DNA from: Subtercola endophyticus
GTDB lineage: Bacteria > Actinomycetota > Actinomycetes > Actinomycetales > Microbacteriaceae
Assembly: GCF_021044565.1 (NCBI RefSeq)
Contig: NZ_CP087997.1
Location: 1,302,001 to 1,366,000, forward strand
DNA: 64,000 bases
Direction of reading: 5' to 3'
The notes below the pieces were generated by a model. The model did not search any database and was not told the DNA's origin. It worked only from the letters and a program-made list of their open reading frames with translations. Below are positions 22,633 through 30,636 of the stretch, piece after piece. Each line of letters begins with the position of its first letter. The first letter of the stretch is position 1. Position numbers and translations under genes: made by a program.

Positions 22633-23577
22633 ATGTCAGAAGCAGTTAGAGGAGCGATGGACGTAGCTGTAGAGGGCCGCATCGGGCGACCGCGCATCGG
22701 CGTGGGCCAGAAGGCCAGAGCGTACGTCGCACTGACGAAACCTCGCGTCATGGAACTGCTGCTCGTCACCACGGTTCCCGTGATGATTCTGGCGCAGGGG
22801 GGCATTCCGAACCTGTGGCTGGTGTTCGCCACGCTCGTCGGCGGCGCATTGAGCGCCGGGGGAGCGGGCGCCTTCAACTGCTACATCGACCGCGACATCG
22901 ACCGCGTGATGAACCGCACCAAGGCGCGTCCACTCGTCACCGGTGAGTTGAGCGACCGCGAGGCCCTGGTCTTCGCCTGGATTCTCGCCGTGGTGTCGAC
23001 GCTGTGGTTCGGCTTCTTCGTCAACTGGTTCGCCGCCGGCCTCTCGGTCATCGCGATCTTCTTGTACGCGGTCGTCTACACGATCATCCTGAAGCGCCAC
23101 ACCTCGCAGAACATCATCTGGGGCGGCACCGCTGGCTGCATGCCCGTGCTCATCGGCTGGGCCGCCGTCACCAACTCGCTCGACTGGCCCGCCTGGATTC
23201 TCTTCGGCGTGATCTTCTTGTGGACTCCGCCGCACTACTGGCCGCTCTCGATGCGCTACAGCGAGGACTACAAGTCGGTGGGCGTGCCGATGCTCGGCGT
23301 CACCCGCGGGCGTGCCGTCGTCGGCCTCCAGACCATCCTGTACGCGTGGGCCACCGTCGCCTGCTCGCTGCTGCTCATTCCGGTTGCGTCGATGGGCCTC
23401 GTCTACACCGTCGCGGCGATCGCCTCGGGCGGCTGGTTCATCTACGAGACGCACCGCCTCTACAACACCGCCATTCGGCACGGCGACGTTCGGCCGATGC
23501 GCGTCTTCCACGCCTCGATCACCTACCTCACGATCCTGTTCCTCGCGATCGCGATCGACCCACTGCTCCCGTTCTAA
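22633..23577 (+). CDS. ctaB: Protoheme IX farnesyltransferase (heme O synthase)
   Basis: Integral membrane prenyltransferase that adds a farnesyl group to heme B for cytochrome oxidase. The 314 residues include about nine hydrophobic segments and the two aspartate-rich motifs of the UbiA family: [20 protein letters not shown] near residue 85 and the later [13 protein letters not shown]. ctaA, the next step, lies 775 bp downstream beyond one small gene. A perfect hairpin overlaps the stop codon. Confidence 0.96.
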   Translation: MSEAVRGAMDVAVEGRIGRPRIGVGQKARAYVALTKPRVMELLLVTTVPVMILAQGGIPNLWLVFATLVGGALSAGGAGAFNCYIDRDIDRVMNRTKARPLVTGELSDREALVFAWILAVVSTLWFGFFVNWFAAGLSVIAIFLYAVVYTIILKRHTSQNIIWGGTAGCMPVLIGWAAVTNSLDWPAWILFGVIFLWTPPHYWPLSMRYSEDYKSVGVPMLGVTRGRAVVGLQTILYAWATVACSLLLIPVASMGLVYTVAAIASGGWFIYETHRLYNTAIRHGDVRPMRVFHASITYLTILFLAIAIDPLLPF

Positions 23578-23600
23578 CGCCCTCCCTGTGCGTTAGAACG
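23570..23600 (+). terminator. Hairpin overlapping the ctaB stop codon
   Basis: Arms CGTTCTAACGC (23570-23580, including the TAA stop) and GCGTTAGAACG (23590-23600) pair perfectly over 11 bp around a nine-base loop. No T-run follows, so it may stabilise the 3' end or attenuate rather than act as a full intrinsic terminator. Confidence 0.55.
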
Positions 23601-23659
23601 CGGCACGGTTCGTCAGGCGTAAGGTTGTCATTCGCACGCCTTTAAGTGATGATTGCTCA

Positions 23660-24286
23660 ATGAGATCATTGAGAATTACTCTACGCCTAGTCGTGGTTCT
23701 TCTCGTCGTCGCGCTCGGGTTTGCCGTATTCGGCTTCATTTCCAATAATTCGGGAGACATGGGGCGAAGCGTAGCCTCGCAGTATCTGAGCGATCTCAGT
23801 TCGGGTGACATCACCGGCGCCGCAGTTCTCGCCGACGAGACTACCGATTCAGACGTGGTCGCTGCCTACGCCCAGGCGAAGCACATTACCGACGCTCAGG
23901 TGACAGATCAAGATTCGTGGGGAGACGGCGATGGCAACTTCAGCGGTCCTGGCTATTCGACGAGTGTCGACGGCGGTATGGGCGCAGCCTGGGATGTCTC
24001 GTTCGAGCTGAACGGAGTGGCCCACACAGACCAGATCACCGTGGTCAAACACGCAGGCGCATGGATAGTCGATCAGGGCCTCACCGTTGATCTGCAGCCC
24101 GAACTCGACGTTCTCGCGACCGCTCATCTGGCCGGCACCAAGGCCTCCTTGAACCGGATGACGGGGTTGCCCTTCGGCGTCTACAACATCGTCGCACCCC
24201 CCGGAGTCGTGTTCGACCCGAGCATTCTCACGATCGACAGCACGACGGCAGACCCGTTCACGGAGGTGAATATCTCCCAGGGGTGA
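23660..24286 (+). CDS. Membrane-anchored protein of unknown function
   Basis: A 208-residue protein I do not recognise. Residues 1-8 are basic and residues about 8-29 form one hydrophobic segment (LVVVLLVVALGFAVFGFI), followed by an extracytoplasmic part of about 180 residues with no cysteines. The first outer stretch (VASQYLSDLSSGDITGAAVLADE) resembles the helices of NTF2-like secreted domains such as DUF4878, but the match is weak. It sits between ctaB and ctaA on the same strand, so a link to cytochrome oxidase or the cell envelope is possible but unproven. Confidence 0.75.
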   Translation: MRSLRITLRLVVVLLVVALGFAVFGFISNNSGDMGRSVASQYLSDLSSGDITGAAVLADETTDSDVVAAYAQAKHITDAQVTDQDSWGDGDGNFSGPGYSTSVDGGMGAAWDVSFELNGVAHTDQITVVKHAGAWIVDQGLTVDLQPELDVLATAHLAGTKASLNRMTGLPFGVYNIVAPPGVVFDPSILTIDSTTADPFTEVNISQG

Positions 24287-24310
24287 GACTGCGGTCGCCT
24301 CGTGCGAAGT

Positions 24311-24337
24311 TACACTCGTGGTGTAGGAAAACACGAG
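24311..24337 (+). promoter_or_regulatory. ctaA promoter with palindromic operator
   Basis: TACAC (24311-24315), five bases, GTGTA (24321-24325) is a perfect palindrome, and its left half with the next T makes a -10-like TACACT. A second repeat, CTCGTG (24315-24320) and CACGAG (24332-24337), overlaps it. This is a typical repressor-site layout 30-40 bp before the ctaA ATG. The half-site spacing recalls the ACAC-type sites reported for SufR-like iron-sulfur regulators, but no regulator gene is nearby. Confidence 0.55.
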
Positions 24338-24352
24338 CTCGAACGGACGTAG

Positions 24353-25345
24353 ATGCGCACTCCACGACTGCAGACCCCTCTTTCTTGGGCGGCAGAACGG
24401 TGGACTCTCAGCCCTCGCGCGCTGCGCTGGGCCACCACCGCCGCGCTTGTGGTGAGTATCTTCATCGTGCTCAGCGGCGGCATCGTGCGGGTCACCGGAT
24501 CCGGACTCGGCTGCCCGACCTGGCCGCAGTGCGAAACAGGGTCGCTGACCACGACGCCGGCCCTGGGCATCCACGGCCTGATCGAGTTCACGAACCGGGC
24601 GTTGACCGGCGTGCTCATCGCTGCCGTGGGCTGGGTCATCATCGCCGCGAGGCTGCAGAAGCCGCGGGTGCGAGCGATGACGCGGCTCGCCTGGTCGCAG
24701 TTCTGGCTTGTCGTGGCGAACGCGGTCGCCGGTGGCATTACGGTTCTGGCGCAGCTCAACCCGTACATCGTGGCCTTTCACTTCGTGATGGCTATCGCGT
24801 TGCTCACCACGACGACGCTGACCTGGCATCGAGCTCATCGCGGACAATCCGCAACCGTGAGCCTGCCCGCCGCCGCACGAGTGCTGAGTGTGGTGCTGGT
24901 CGCGGTCACCATCGTGCTGATTCTGGTGGGAACGCTCGTCTCGGGCACGGGGCCGCACTCGGGCGACTCGGCCGACGTTCCGCGCATGCAGTTCAACTGG
25001 GGCGACATCACGATTCTGCACGGGGTGCTCGGTTCGCTCACTCTCGTGCTGGGAATCGTTCTGTACGCCGTGCTGCTGCGGGTGCCGGGCGCGCAACTGG
25101 CCCGGCGCCGCACGCTGACGTTCATCGTGGTGGTCGTCGCACAGGCGGCCCTCGGCCTGGTGCAGTCGCTCATCGGGCTTCCCGAAGCGCTCGTGGCACT
25201 GCATCTGCTCGGTGCCGCACTTGTCTGGGTCGGCGCGCTGCGAGTTCTGCTCGACGTGAATCCGGCGCTGTTCTCGGTAGACCGAACCGTTACCTCGGAG
25301 TCTTCAGGGTATCGACCTGAGGCAATCTCCACCCCGGTAGAATAA
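24353..25345 (+). CDS. ctaA: Heme A synthase
   Basis: Membrane enzyme that oxidises heme O to heme A for aa3-type cytochrome oxidase. The 330-residue COX15/CtaA protein has eight hydrophobic helices, the first-half motif [24 protein letters not shown] (with the loop cysteines), conserved histidines in [10 protein letters not shown] and AFHFVMA, and the second-half repeat [17 protein letters not shown] and ALHLLGA. It follows the ctaB region and is 47 bp upstream of sufB, so heme and Fe-S assembly genes are neighbours. Confidence 0.95.
   Translation: MRTPRLQTPLSWAAERWTLSPRALRWATTAALVVSIFIVLSGGIVRVTGSGLGCPTWPQCETGSLTTTPALGIHGLIEFTNRALTGVLIAAVGWVIIAARLQKPRVRAMTRLAWSQFWLVVANAVAGGITVLAQLNPYIVAFHFVMAIALLTTTTLTWHRAHRGQSATVSLPAAARVLSVVLVAVTIVLILVGTLVSGTGPHSGDSADVPRMQFNWGDITILHGVLGSLTLVLGIVLYAVLLRVPGAQLARRRTLTFIVVVVAQAALGLVQSLIGLPEALVALHLLGAALVWVGALRVLLDVNPALFSVDRTVTSESSGYRPEAISTPVE
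25304..25343 (+). promoter_or_regulatory. Probable sufB promoter with inverted repeat
   Basis: Within the end of ctaA, TCAGG (25304-25308), seven bases, CCTGA (25316-25320) forms a perfect interrupted palindrome, followed 17 bp later by a -10-like TAGAAT (25338-25343). The palindrome covers the -35 region, so it may be the site of a SUF regulator. Leader length to the sufB ATG would be about 43 nt. Confidence 0.45.
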
Positions 25346-25392
25346 AAAGGTTGCCAGTTCCGTTGGAGCTTGTAATAGGAAGGGAGAAAGTC

Positions 25393-26811
25393 ATGACAGA
25401 CGTACTCATCGACCGGCCAGAACTTCAGAACCTGGGGGTGTACGAGTTCGGGTGGTCCGACTCCGACGCCGCCGGCGCGACCGCCAAGCGCGGTATCTCG
25501 CCTGAAGTCGTGAAGGGCATTTCGACGCTCAAGAACGAACCCGAGTGGATGCTCAAGGCCCGGCTGAAAGCCCTTCAGATCTTCGAGCGCAAACCGATGC
25601 CGACGTGGGGAGCAGACCTTTCCGGCATCGACTTCGACAACATCAAGTATTTCGTACGGTCGACCGAGAAGCAGGCCCAGACCTGGGAAGACCTGCCCGA
25701 CGACATCAAGAACACCTACGAGAAGCTCGGCATCCCCGAGGCGGAGCGCCAGCGCCTCGTCTCCGGCGTCGCTGCACAGTACGAGTCCGAGGTCGTTTAC
25801 CACACGATCCGCGAGGACCTCGAGGCTCAGGGCGTCATCTTCATGGACACCGATACGGCCCTGCGCGAGCATCCGGAGTTCTTCGACGAGTACTTCGGCA
25901 CGGTCATCCCGGCTGGCGACAACAAGTTCGCCGCGCTGAACACCGCCGTATGGTCGGGCGGCTCGTTCGTGTACGTGCCGAAGGGTGTGCACGTCGAGAT
26001 TCCGCTTCAGGCCTACTTCCGTATCAACACCGAGAACATGGGTCAGTTCGAGCGCACGCTGATCATCGCCGACGAGGGCTCATACGTGCACTACATCGAA
26101 GGCTGCACGGCCCCCATCTACAAGAGCGACTCGCTGCACTCTGCCGTGGTCGAGATCATCGTGAAGAAGAACGCCCGCGTTCGGTACACCACGATTCAGA
26201 ACTGGTCGAACAACGTCTACAACCTGGTCACCAAGCGCGCCATCGCACACGAGGGCGCGACCATGGAGTGGATCGACGGCAACATCGGTTCGAAGGTCAC
26301 CATGAAGTACCCGTCGATCTACCTGGTGGGCGAGCACGCCAAGGGCGAGACGCTCTCGGTCGCCTTCGCGGGGCCCGGCCAGCACCAAGACGCCGGCGCG
26401 AAGATGATCCACATGGCGCCGTACACGCAGTCGTCGATCGTCTCGAAGTCGATCGCCCGTGGCGGCGGTCGTGCCGGGTACCGCGGCGAGGTTCGGGTGG
26501 CTGAGAACGCACATCACTCGGCCAACACGGTTCGCTGTGACGCGCTGCTCGTCGACACGCAGTCACGTAGTGATACGTATCCCGCCATAGACATCCGGGT
26601 GGATGACGTACAGCTCGGTCACGAAGCAACGGTCTCCCGGGTCAGTGAAGAGCAGCTGTTCTACCTGATGAGCCGTGGATTGCCCGAAGACGAGGCCATG
26701 GCCATGATCGTGCGCGGCTTCATCGAGCCCATCGCTCGCGAACTGCCCATGGAGTACGCGCTCGAACTCAACAAGCTCATCGAAATGGGCATGGAAGGCA
26801 GCGTGGGATGA
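25393..26811 (+). CDS. sufB: Fe-S cluster assembly protein SufB
   Basis: Scaffold subunit of the SufBCD complex on which Fe-S clusters are built. The ATG at 25393, preceded by AGGGAG, gives 472 residues; a TTG 42 bp earlier was rejected. It shows the N-terminal SufB region ([36 protein letters not shown]) and the beta-helix core with [37 protein letters not shown] and [17 protein letters not shown]. Start of the operon sufB-sufD-Rieske-sufC-sufT. No SufR-type regulator precedes it. Confidence 0.97.
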   Translation: MTDVLIDRPELQNLGVYEFGWSDSDAAGATAKRGISPEVVKGISTLKNEPEWMLKARLKALQIFERKPMPTWGADLSGIDFDNIKYFVRSTEKQAQTWEDLPDDIKNTYEKLGIPEAERQRLVSGVAAQYESEVVYHTIREDLEAQGVIFMDTDTALREHPEFFDEYFGTVIPAGDNKFAALNTAVWSGGSFVYVPKGVHVEIPLQAYFRINTENMGQFERTLIIADEGSYVHYIEGCTAPIYKSDSLHSAVVEIIVKKNARVRYTTIQNWSNNVYNLVTKRAIAHEGATMEWIDGNIGSKVTMKYPSIYLVGEHAKGETLSVAFAGPGQHQDAGAKMIHMAPYTQSSIVSKSIARGGGRAGYRGEVRVAENAHHSANTVRCDALLVDTQSRSDTYPAIDIRVDDVQLGHEATVSRVSEEQLFYLMSRGLPEDEAMAMIVRGFIEPIARELPMEYALELNKLIEMGMEGSVG

Positions 26812-26845
26812 CCTTTCTCCTATCGTCGAAAGGCAGCGTAGGTTA

Positions 26846-28174
26846 ATGACCTCAGCAACACCTCCTTCTACGACTGTGCCCGAAAGCAGGGTGCCCGAAA
26901 GCAGCGTGCCCGAAGCGGCTGCCGCGGCGTTCGCGGCCCCGGCCCCCGGCGGTCACCGCGGCGCGCCGGTGGGGTCGAAGAGCCACACCGACGGCGCCTG
27001 GCACGAGATTCCCGTTCAGACGCGCTCTGAGCGGTACTCCTCGGCAGACGTCGGCGACTTCGACGACCCGAGCGGGCACGAGGTCGACTGGAAGCTCACG
27101 CCCATCAAGCTCGTCGCCGACCTCATCTCGGGGCCGCTCGACGGCTCTCCCTACGAGGTCACCGCTGCGCCCGTCGAGGGCTTCGCCCTGTCGTGGATCG
27201 ACCGCACCGACGACCGCTTCGGCAGCGCTGGGCTTCCCGAAGACAAGGCGAGCGCCAACGCGTGGACATCCGTCGACAAGGCCCTGGCCATCGACGTGAC
27301 CAGCGAGTCGCCCTCAGCGGAGTTCGTCGTGGCCCGTTCTGCCCTCGGCAGCGCCCCCCGCGGCGCGCACACCGTCATCACCGCCGCGCCGAACAGCCGC
27401 GGGCTCGTCATCCTCGAGAACTCGGGGGATGCCCGGCTCACCGAGAACGTCGAGATCGTCGTTCGTGACGGGGCCGAGCTCACCGTGGTGAGCGTGCAGG
27501 AATGGAACGACTCCGCCGTGCACCTGGCCAGCCACTTCGCCCAGGTCGGACGCGACGCAACGCTGCGGCACGTGGTGGTGTCGCTCGGCGGATCGGTCGT
27601 GCGAGTGAACCCGAGCATCCACTTGTCGTCGACCGGGTCGAACACCGAAGCGTACGGTCTGTACTTCGCCGATGCGGGGCAGCACCTCGAGCAGCGCGTG
27701 TACATCGACCACGAGGCCGAGAACTCGCGTTCGCGCGTGAAGTACAAGGGTGCGCTGCAGGGTGAGGGAGCGCACTCGGTCTGGGTAGGCGACGTGCTCA
27801 TTCGCCAGAGCGCGAACGGCACCGACAGCTACGAAGAGAACCGCAACCTGGTTCTGTCGGAGGGCACCCGTGCCGACTCGATCCCGAACCTCGAGATCGA
27901 GACCGGCAACATCCTCGGCGCGGGGCACGCCTCGTCGACCGGACGCTTCGACGACGAGCAGCTGTTCTATCTGCAGTCGCGCGGAATCAGCGAAGAAGAG
28001 GCGCGACGCCTGGTGGTGCGCGGATTCTTGGCTGAGATCATCCAGAAGATCGGCTCGGATGCTGTCGAGGAGCGCCTGACGCGCGCCGTCGAGGCCGAGC
28101 TGGTGGATGCCGTCGCAGGAGCCGTCGCAGGAGCCGTCGCAGGTGCCGCCGCCAACGAGGGCGGGCTCGCCTGA
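26846..28174 (+). CDS. sufD: Fe-S cluster assembly protein SufD
   Basis: SufB paralogue that completes the SufB-SufC2-SufD complex. The 442 residues have the SufBD beta-helix core (VHLASHFAQVGRDATLRHVVVSLGG, YIDHEAENSRSRVKYKGAL) and the end motif FDDEQLFYLQSRGISEEEARRLVVRGFLAE. Both ends carry short tandem repeats: a 15-nt unit encoding VPESR/VPESS at 26876-26918 and a 12-nt unit encoding AVAG three times at 28109-28144. These low-complexity tips look like recent expansions and are probably not structural. The stop overlaps the next gene's ATG by one base. Confidence 0.95.
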   Translation: MTSATPPSTTVPESRVPESSVPEAAAAAFAAPAPGGHRGAPVGSKSHTDGAWHEIPVQTRSERYSSADVGDFDDPSGHEVDWKLTPIKLVADLISGPLDGSPYEVTAAPVEGFALSWIDRTDDRFGSAGLPEDKASANAWTSVDKALAIDVTSESPSAEFVVARSALGSAPRGAHTVITAAPNSRGLVILENSGDARLTENVEIVVRDGAELTVVSVQEWNDSAVHLASHFAQVGRDATLRHVVVSLGGSVVRVNPSIHLSSTGSNTEAYGLYFADAGQHLEQRVYIDHEAENSRSRVKYKGALQGEGAHSVWVGDVLIRQSANGTDSYEENRNLVLSEGTRADSIPNLEIETGNILGAGHASSTGRFDDEQLFYLQSRGISEEEARRLVVRGFLAEIIQKIGSDAVEERLTRAVEAELVDAVAGAVAGAVAGAAANEGGLA

Positions 28175-28503
28175 TGGCCGCGGTACGCATCTGCGCGCTC
28201 ACCGAGCTGAACGAGAACGAGGCCCTGCGCGTCGAGATCGATGGCGTCGCCATCGCGCTCGTCAAAGACTCGGCGGGCGACTGCCACGCCATCGGCGACA
28301 CCTGCACGCACGGCGACATCTCGCTGGCCGAGGGTTTCGTCGAGGATGACACGCTCGAATGCTGGGCGCACGGCTCGAAGTTCTCGCTGCTCACCGGCAA
28401 GCCGCTGACCCTCCCGGCCTATGAGCCGGTTCCCGTCTACGAACTCAGCATCGTCGACGGCGACATCTACATCGACCCGACCCTCACAAAAGAGATTGCT
28501 TAG
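28174..28503 (+). CDS. Rieske [2Fe-2S] ferredoxin
   Basis: Small 109-residue ferredoxin of the non-heme-iron-dioxygenase type. The Rieske ligands are visible as CTHGD (Cys and His, about residues 49-51) and CWAHGSKF (Cys and His, about residues 68-71). A Rieske gene between sufD and sufC is usual in actinobacterial SUF operons; it may donate electrons or be a client of cluster assembly. Its start overlaps the sufD stop, and sufC begins three bases after its end, so expression is tightly tied to the complex. Confidence 0.93.
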   Translation: MAAVRICALTELNENEALRVEIDGVAIALVKDSAGDCHAIGDTCTHGDISLAEGFVEDDTLECWAHGSKFSLLTGKPLTLPAYEPVPVYELSIVDGDIYIDPTLTKEIA

Positions 28504-28506
28504 AAA

Positions 28507-29361
28507 ATGTCTGTACTCGAAATCAAAGACCTGCACGTCAGCGTCGACACCGAACTGGGTTCGAAGCAGATTCTGCGCGGCGTGAACTTGCGCATCGAGC
28601 AGGGCCAGACCCACGCCATCATGGGCCCGAACGGATCGGGTAAGTCGACGCTCGCCTATGCGATCGCCGGGCATCCGAAATACCACGTCACCAGCGGATC
28701 TATTCTGCTCGACGGCGAAGAGATGACCACGCTTTCGGTGGATGCGCGTGCCCGTGCCGGCCTCTTTCTCGCGATGCAGTACCCCGTCGAGATACCCGGT
28801 GTCACCGTCACCAACTTCTTGCGCACCGCGAAGACCGCGATCGACGGCGAAGCGCCGCCGCTGCGCGGCTGGATCAAAGACGTGAAATCGACCATGTCCG
28901 CGCTGCGCATGGATAGCCAGTTCGCCGAGCGCAACGTGAACGAGGGCTTCTCGGGCGGCGAGAAGAAGCGTAACGAGATTCTGCAGCTCGAACTGCTGAA
29001 GCCCAAGTTCGCCGTGCTCGACGAAACCGACTCGGGCCTCGACGTCGACGCGCTGAAAATCGTGTCAGAGGGCGTGAACCGCGCCAAAGAGAACACCGAT
29101 CTCGGGGTTCTGCTGATCACGCACTACAACCGCATTCTGCGTTACATCACCCCCGACTTCGTGCACGTGTTCGTCGCCGGCCAGGTCGTCGAGTCGGGCG
29201 GACCCGAGCTCGCCGTTCAGCTCGAGAACGAGGGTTACGACGAGTACGTCAAGGCGAGTGCCGCCGCCGCAGCAGCGATCGCTTCTGCCGAAGCCGCCGA
29301 CGCTTCCGCAGCTTCTGTCGCCGCTTCTGCTTCTTCGGCCGCGCCGGCCGTCAACGCCTGA
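28507..29361 (+). CDS. sufC: Fe-S cluster assembly ATPase SufC
   Basis: ABC-type ATPase that powers SufB-SufD. Of 284 residues, the first 249 are the standard enzyme: Walker A GPNGSGKST at 40-48, signature GFSGGEKKRNEILQ near 149, Walker B FAVLDETDSGLDVDA. Residues about 250-284 are an added tail made almost only of Ala and Ser (ending SSAAPAVNA). Family members are usually about 250 residues, so the tail is an extra. The cysteine desulfurase SufS and the scaffold/transfer protein SufU, common after sufC, are not in this operon. Confidence 0.96.
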   Translation: MSVLEIKDLHVSVDTELGSKQILRGVNLRIEQGQTHAIMGPNGSGKSTLAYAIAGHPKYHVTSGSILLDGEEMTTLSVDARARAGLFLAMQYPVEIPGVTVTNFLRTAKTAIDGEAPPLRGWIKDVKSTMSALRMDSQFAERNVNEGFSGGEKKRNEILQLELLKPKFAVLDETDSGLDVDALKIVSEGVNRAKENTDLGVLLITHYNRILRYITPDFVHVFVAGQVVESGGPELAVQLENEGYDEYVKASAAAAAAIASAEAADASAASVAASASSAAPAVNA

Positions 29362-29380
29362 TCGCGCGTAGGATTCAGTT

Positions 29381-29710
29381 ATGGTCACCACACTCGAACC
29401 CACGAAGTACGACCAGGTCGAAGAGGCGTTGAAAGACGTCATGGACCCGGAGCTCGGCGTCAACATCGTCGACCTCGGGCTCGTCTACGACCTCGGCTGG
29501 GACGACGAGAACAACGCCCTGATTATCAGCATGACGCTCACGAGCGCCGGATGCCCGCTGACCGACGTGCTCGAAGAGCAGACCGCCGAGGCGCTCGACG
29601 GCGTGGTGGAAGCCTTTCGCATCAACTGGGTATGGATGCCGCCGTGGGGCCCCGACAAGATCACCGACGACGGTCGAGACATGATGCGGGCGCTCGGCTT
29701 CTCGATCTGA
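29381..29710 (+). CDS. sufT: SufT/MIP18-family (DUF59) metal-sulfur protein
   Basis: A 109-residue DUF59 protein of the type that helps mature Fe-S proteins. Family signature residues are present: DPELGVNIVDLGLVYDL near the N-terminus, MTLTSAGCPLTDVLEEQ with the conserved cysteine, and the final WMPPWGPDKITDDGRDMMRALGF. It starts 19 bp after sufC and ends the SUF operon. A weak hairpin with arms CTGCC and GGCAG follows ten bases after the stop. Confidence 0.93.
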   Translation: MVTTLEPTKYDQVEEALKDVMDPELGVNIVDLGLVYDLGWDDENNALIISMTLTSAGCPLTDVLEEQTAEALDGVVEAFRINWVWMPPWGPDKITDDGRDMMRALGFSI

Positions 29711-29796
29711 TCGACTTACCCTGCCGCGCTGGCAGAAGCTGAGTAATTGTTGCTATTCTCGATGTCGACGTAGTTGACCGAGAAGAAAGGCGCCGC

Positions 29797-29814
29797 GTGG
29801 GTAAGACGGCGTGA
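29797..29814 (+). promoter_or_regulatory. Five-codon leader frame overlapping the LRR gene start
   Basis: The best ribosome-binding site here (AGAAAGG, 29784-29790) is correctly spaced for GTG at 29797, which encodes only MGKTA before a TGA (29812-29814). That stop overlaps the GTG at 29811 of the leucine-rich-repeat gene (GTGA). The arrangement suggests translation reinitiation, or alternatively a start or frameshift error. It is seen directly; its use is inferred. Confidence 0.4.
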
Positions 29815-30554
29815 GCGCTTCCGACGGAGTGCGATCTGAGCCGTTTCGCGATGCACGCGTCGCGCGAGCGGTGTCGGCGGCGGTTCACACCAACGCTCGA
29901 CACGCCGACCCCGAGCAGTTCAACACGGTCATCGGGCTAGATCTCTCGAGGTTCGGAGCACAAGACCTCTCTGGAATCGAACGTCTGGCGAACCTCGAGG
30001 CACTGCACGCCGCCGGGTGCGACATCAGAGAACTCGAGCCCGTCACCAGCCTGGTCCGGCTCACAGACGTGGATCTCTCCGGTAACGGCAGACTCATCGA
30101 CGTGACTGCTCTGCGCGGGCTGACGCGGCTACGCCGCCTGAACCTCTCGCGTACCGGGGCATCGTCGCTGTCTTCGCTGTCAGCGCCGTCGAGGTTGCAA
30201 TTCCTCTACCTCGAACAAACTCCTGTGCGTGACGTCACCGTGGTCGATCGCCTCAGTGAGCTGCTCGTGCTCTCGCTGGCCCACACTCCGGTGACCGACA
30301 TCTCACCGCTCCGGTCGGCCGATCGACTGGTCGAACTGGATCTGTCGTACACCGACGTTGCCGACATCTCGCCACTCGCTCGCCTTCCCTGGCTGCACCT
30401 GCTCAACCTTGAAGGAACGCGTGTAACTGACGTCACGGAGCTCGAGCGAGCGGGGCGCATCGGCATTCGCATGCCCGATGGGTCGCACCGTGGCAAGACG
30501 ACCGCACGAATAAGACGGGCCGCTCGCCTCGGTGCCGTCGGGGGCAGGGAATAG
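29811..30554 (+). CDS. Leucine-rich-repeat protein
   Basis: A 247-residue cytoplasmic-looking protein with no signal peptide or membrane segment. Residues about 40-225 consist of about eight leucine-rich repeats of about 22 residues of the internalin-like form (LTDVDLSGNGRLIDVTALRGL, LRRLNLSRTGASSLSSLSAP, LLVLSLAHTPVTDISPLRSA, LVELDLSYTDVADISPLARL, LHLLNLEGTRVTDVTELERA). The end is basic (RGKTTARIRRAARLGA). LRRs of this kind bind proteins; no partner is indicated. The start codon is uncertain because the ribosome-binding site points to a GTG 14 bp upstream in another frame. Confidence 0.8.
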   Translation: MSASDGVRSEPFRDARVARAVSAAVHTNARHADPEQFNTVIGLDLSRFGAQDLSGIERLANLEALHAAGCDIRELEPVTSLVRLTDVDLSGNGRLIDVTALRGLTRLRRLNLSRTGASSLSSLSAPSRLQFLYLEQTPVRDVTVVDRLSELLVLSLAHTPVTDISPLRSADRLVELDLSYTDVADISPLARLPWLHLLNLEGTRVTDVTELERAGRIGIRMPDGSHRGKTTARIRRAARLGAVGGRE

Positions 30555-30572
30555 TAACAGGCGCACTCGTTT

Positions 30573-30578
30573 TATACT
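30573..30578 (+). promoter_or_regulatory. Probable -10 box of the ABC-F gene
   Basis: TATACT, preceded by TTT, lies 58 bp before the GTG start of the ABC-F gene. No clear -35. The region also overlaps the end of a poorly supported upstream extension of the gene. Confidence 0.45.
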
Positions 30579-30636
30579 GGAGAGACTCCCTCCCACCCCT
30601 GCCGCGGCGACGCGACCAAAGATTTGGACTATTCCC

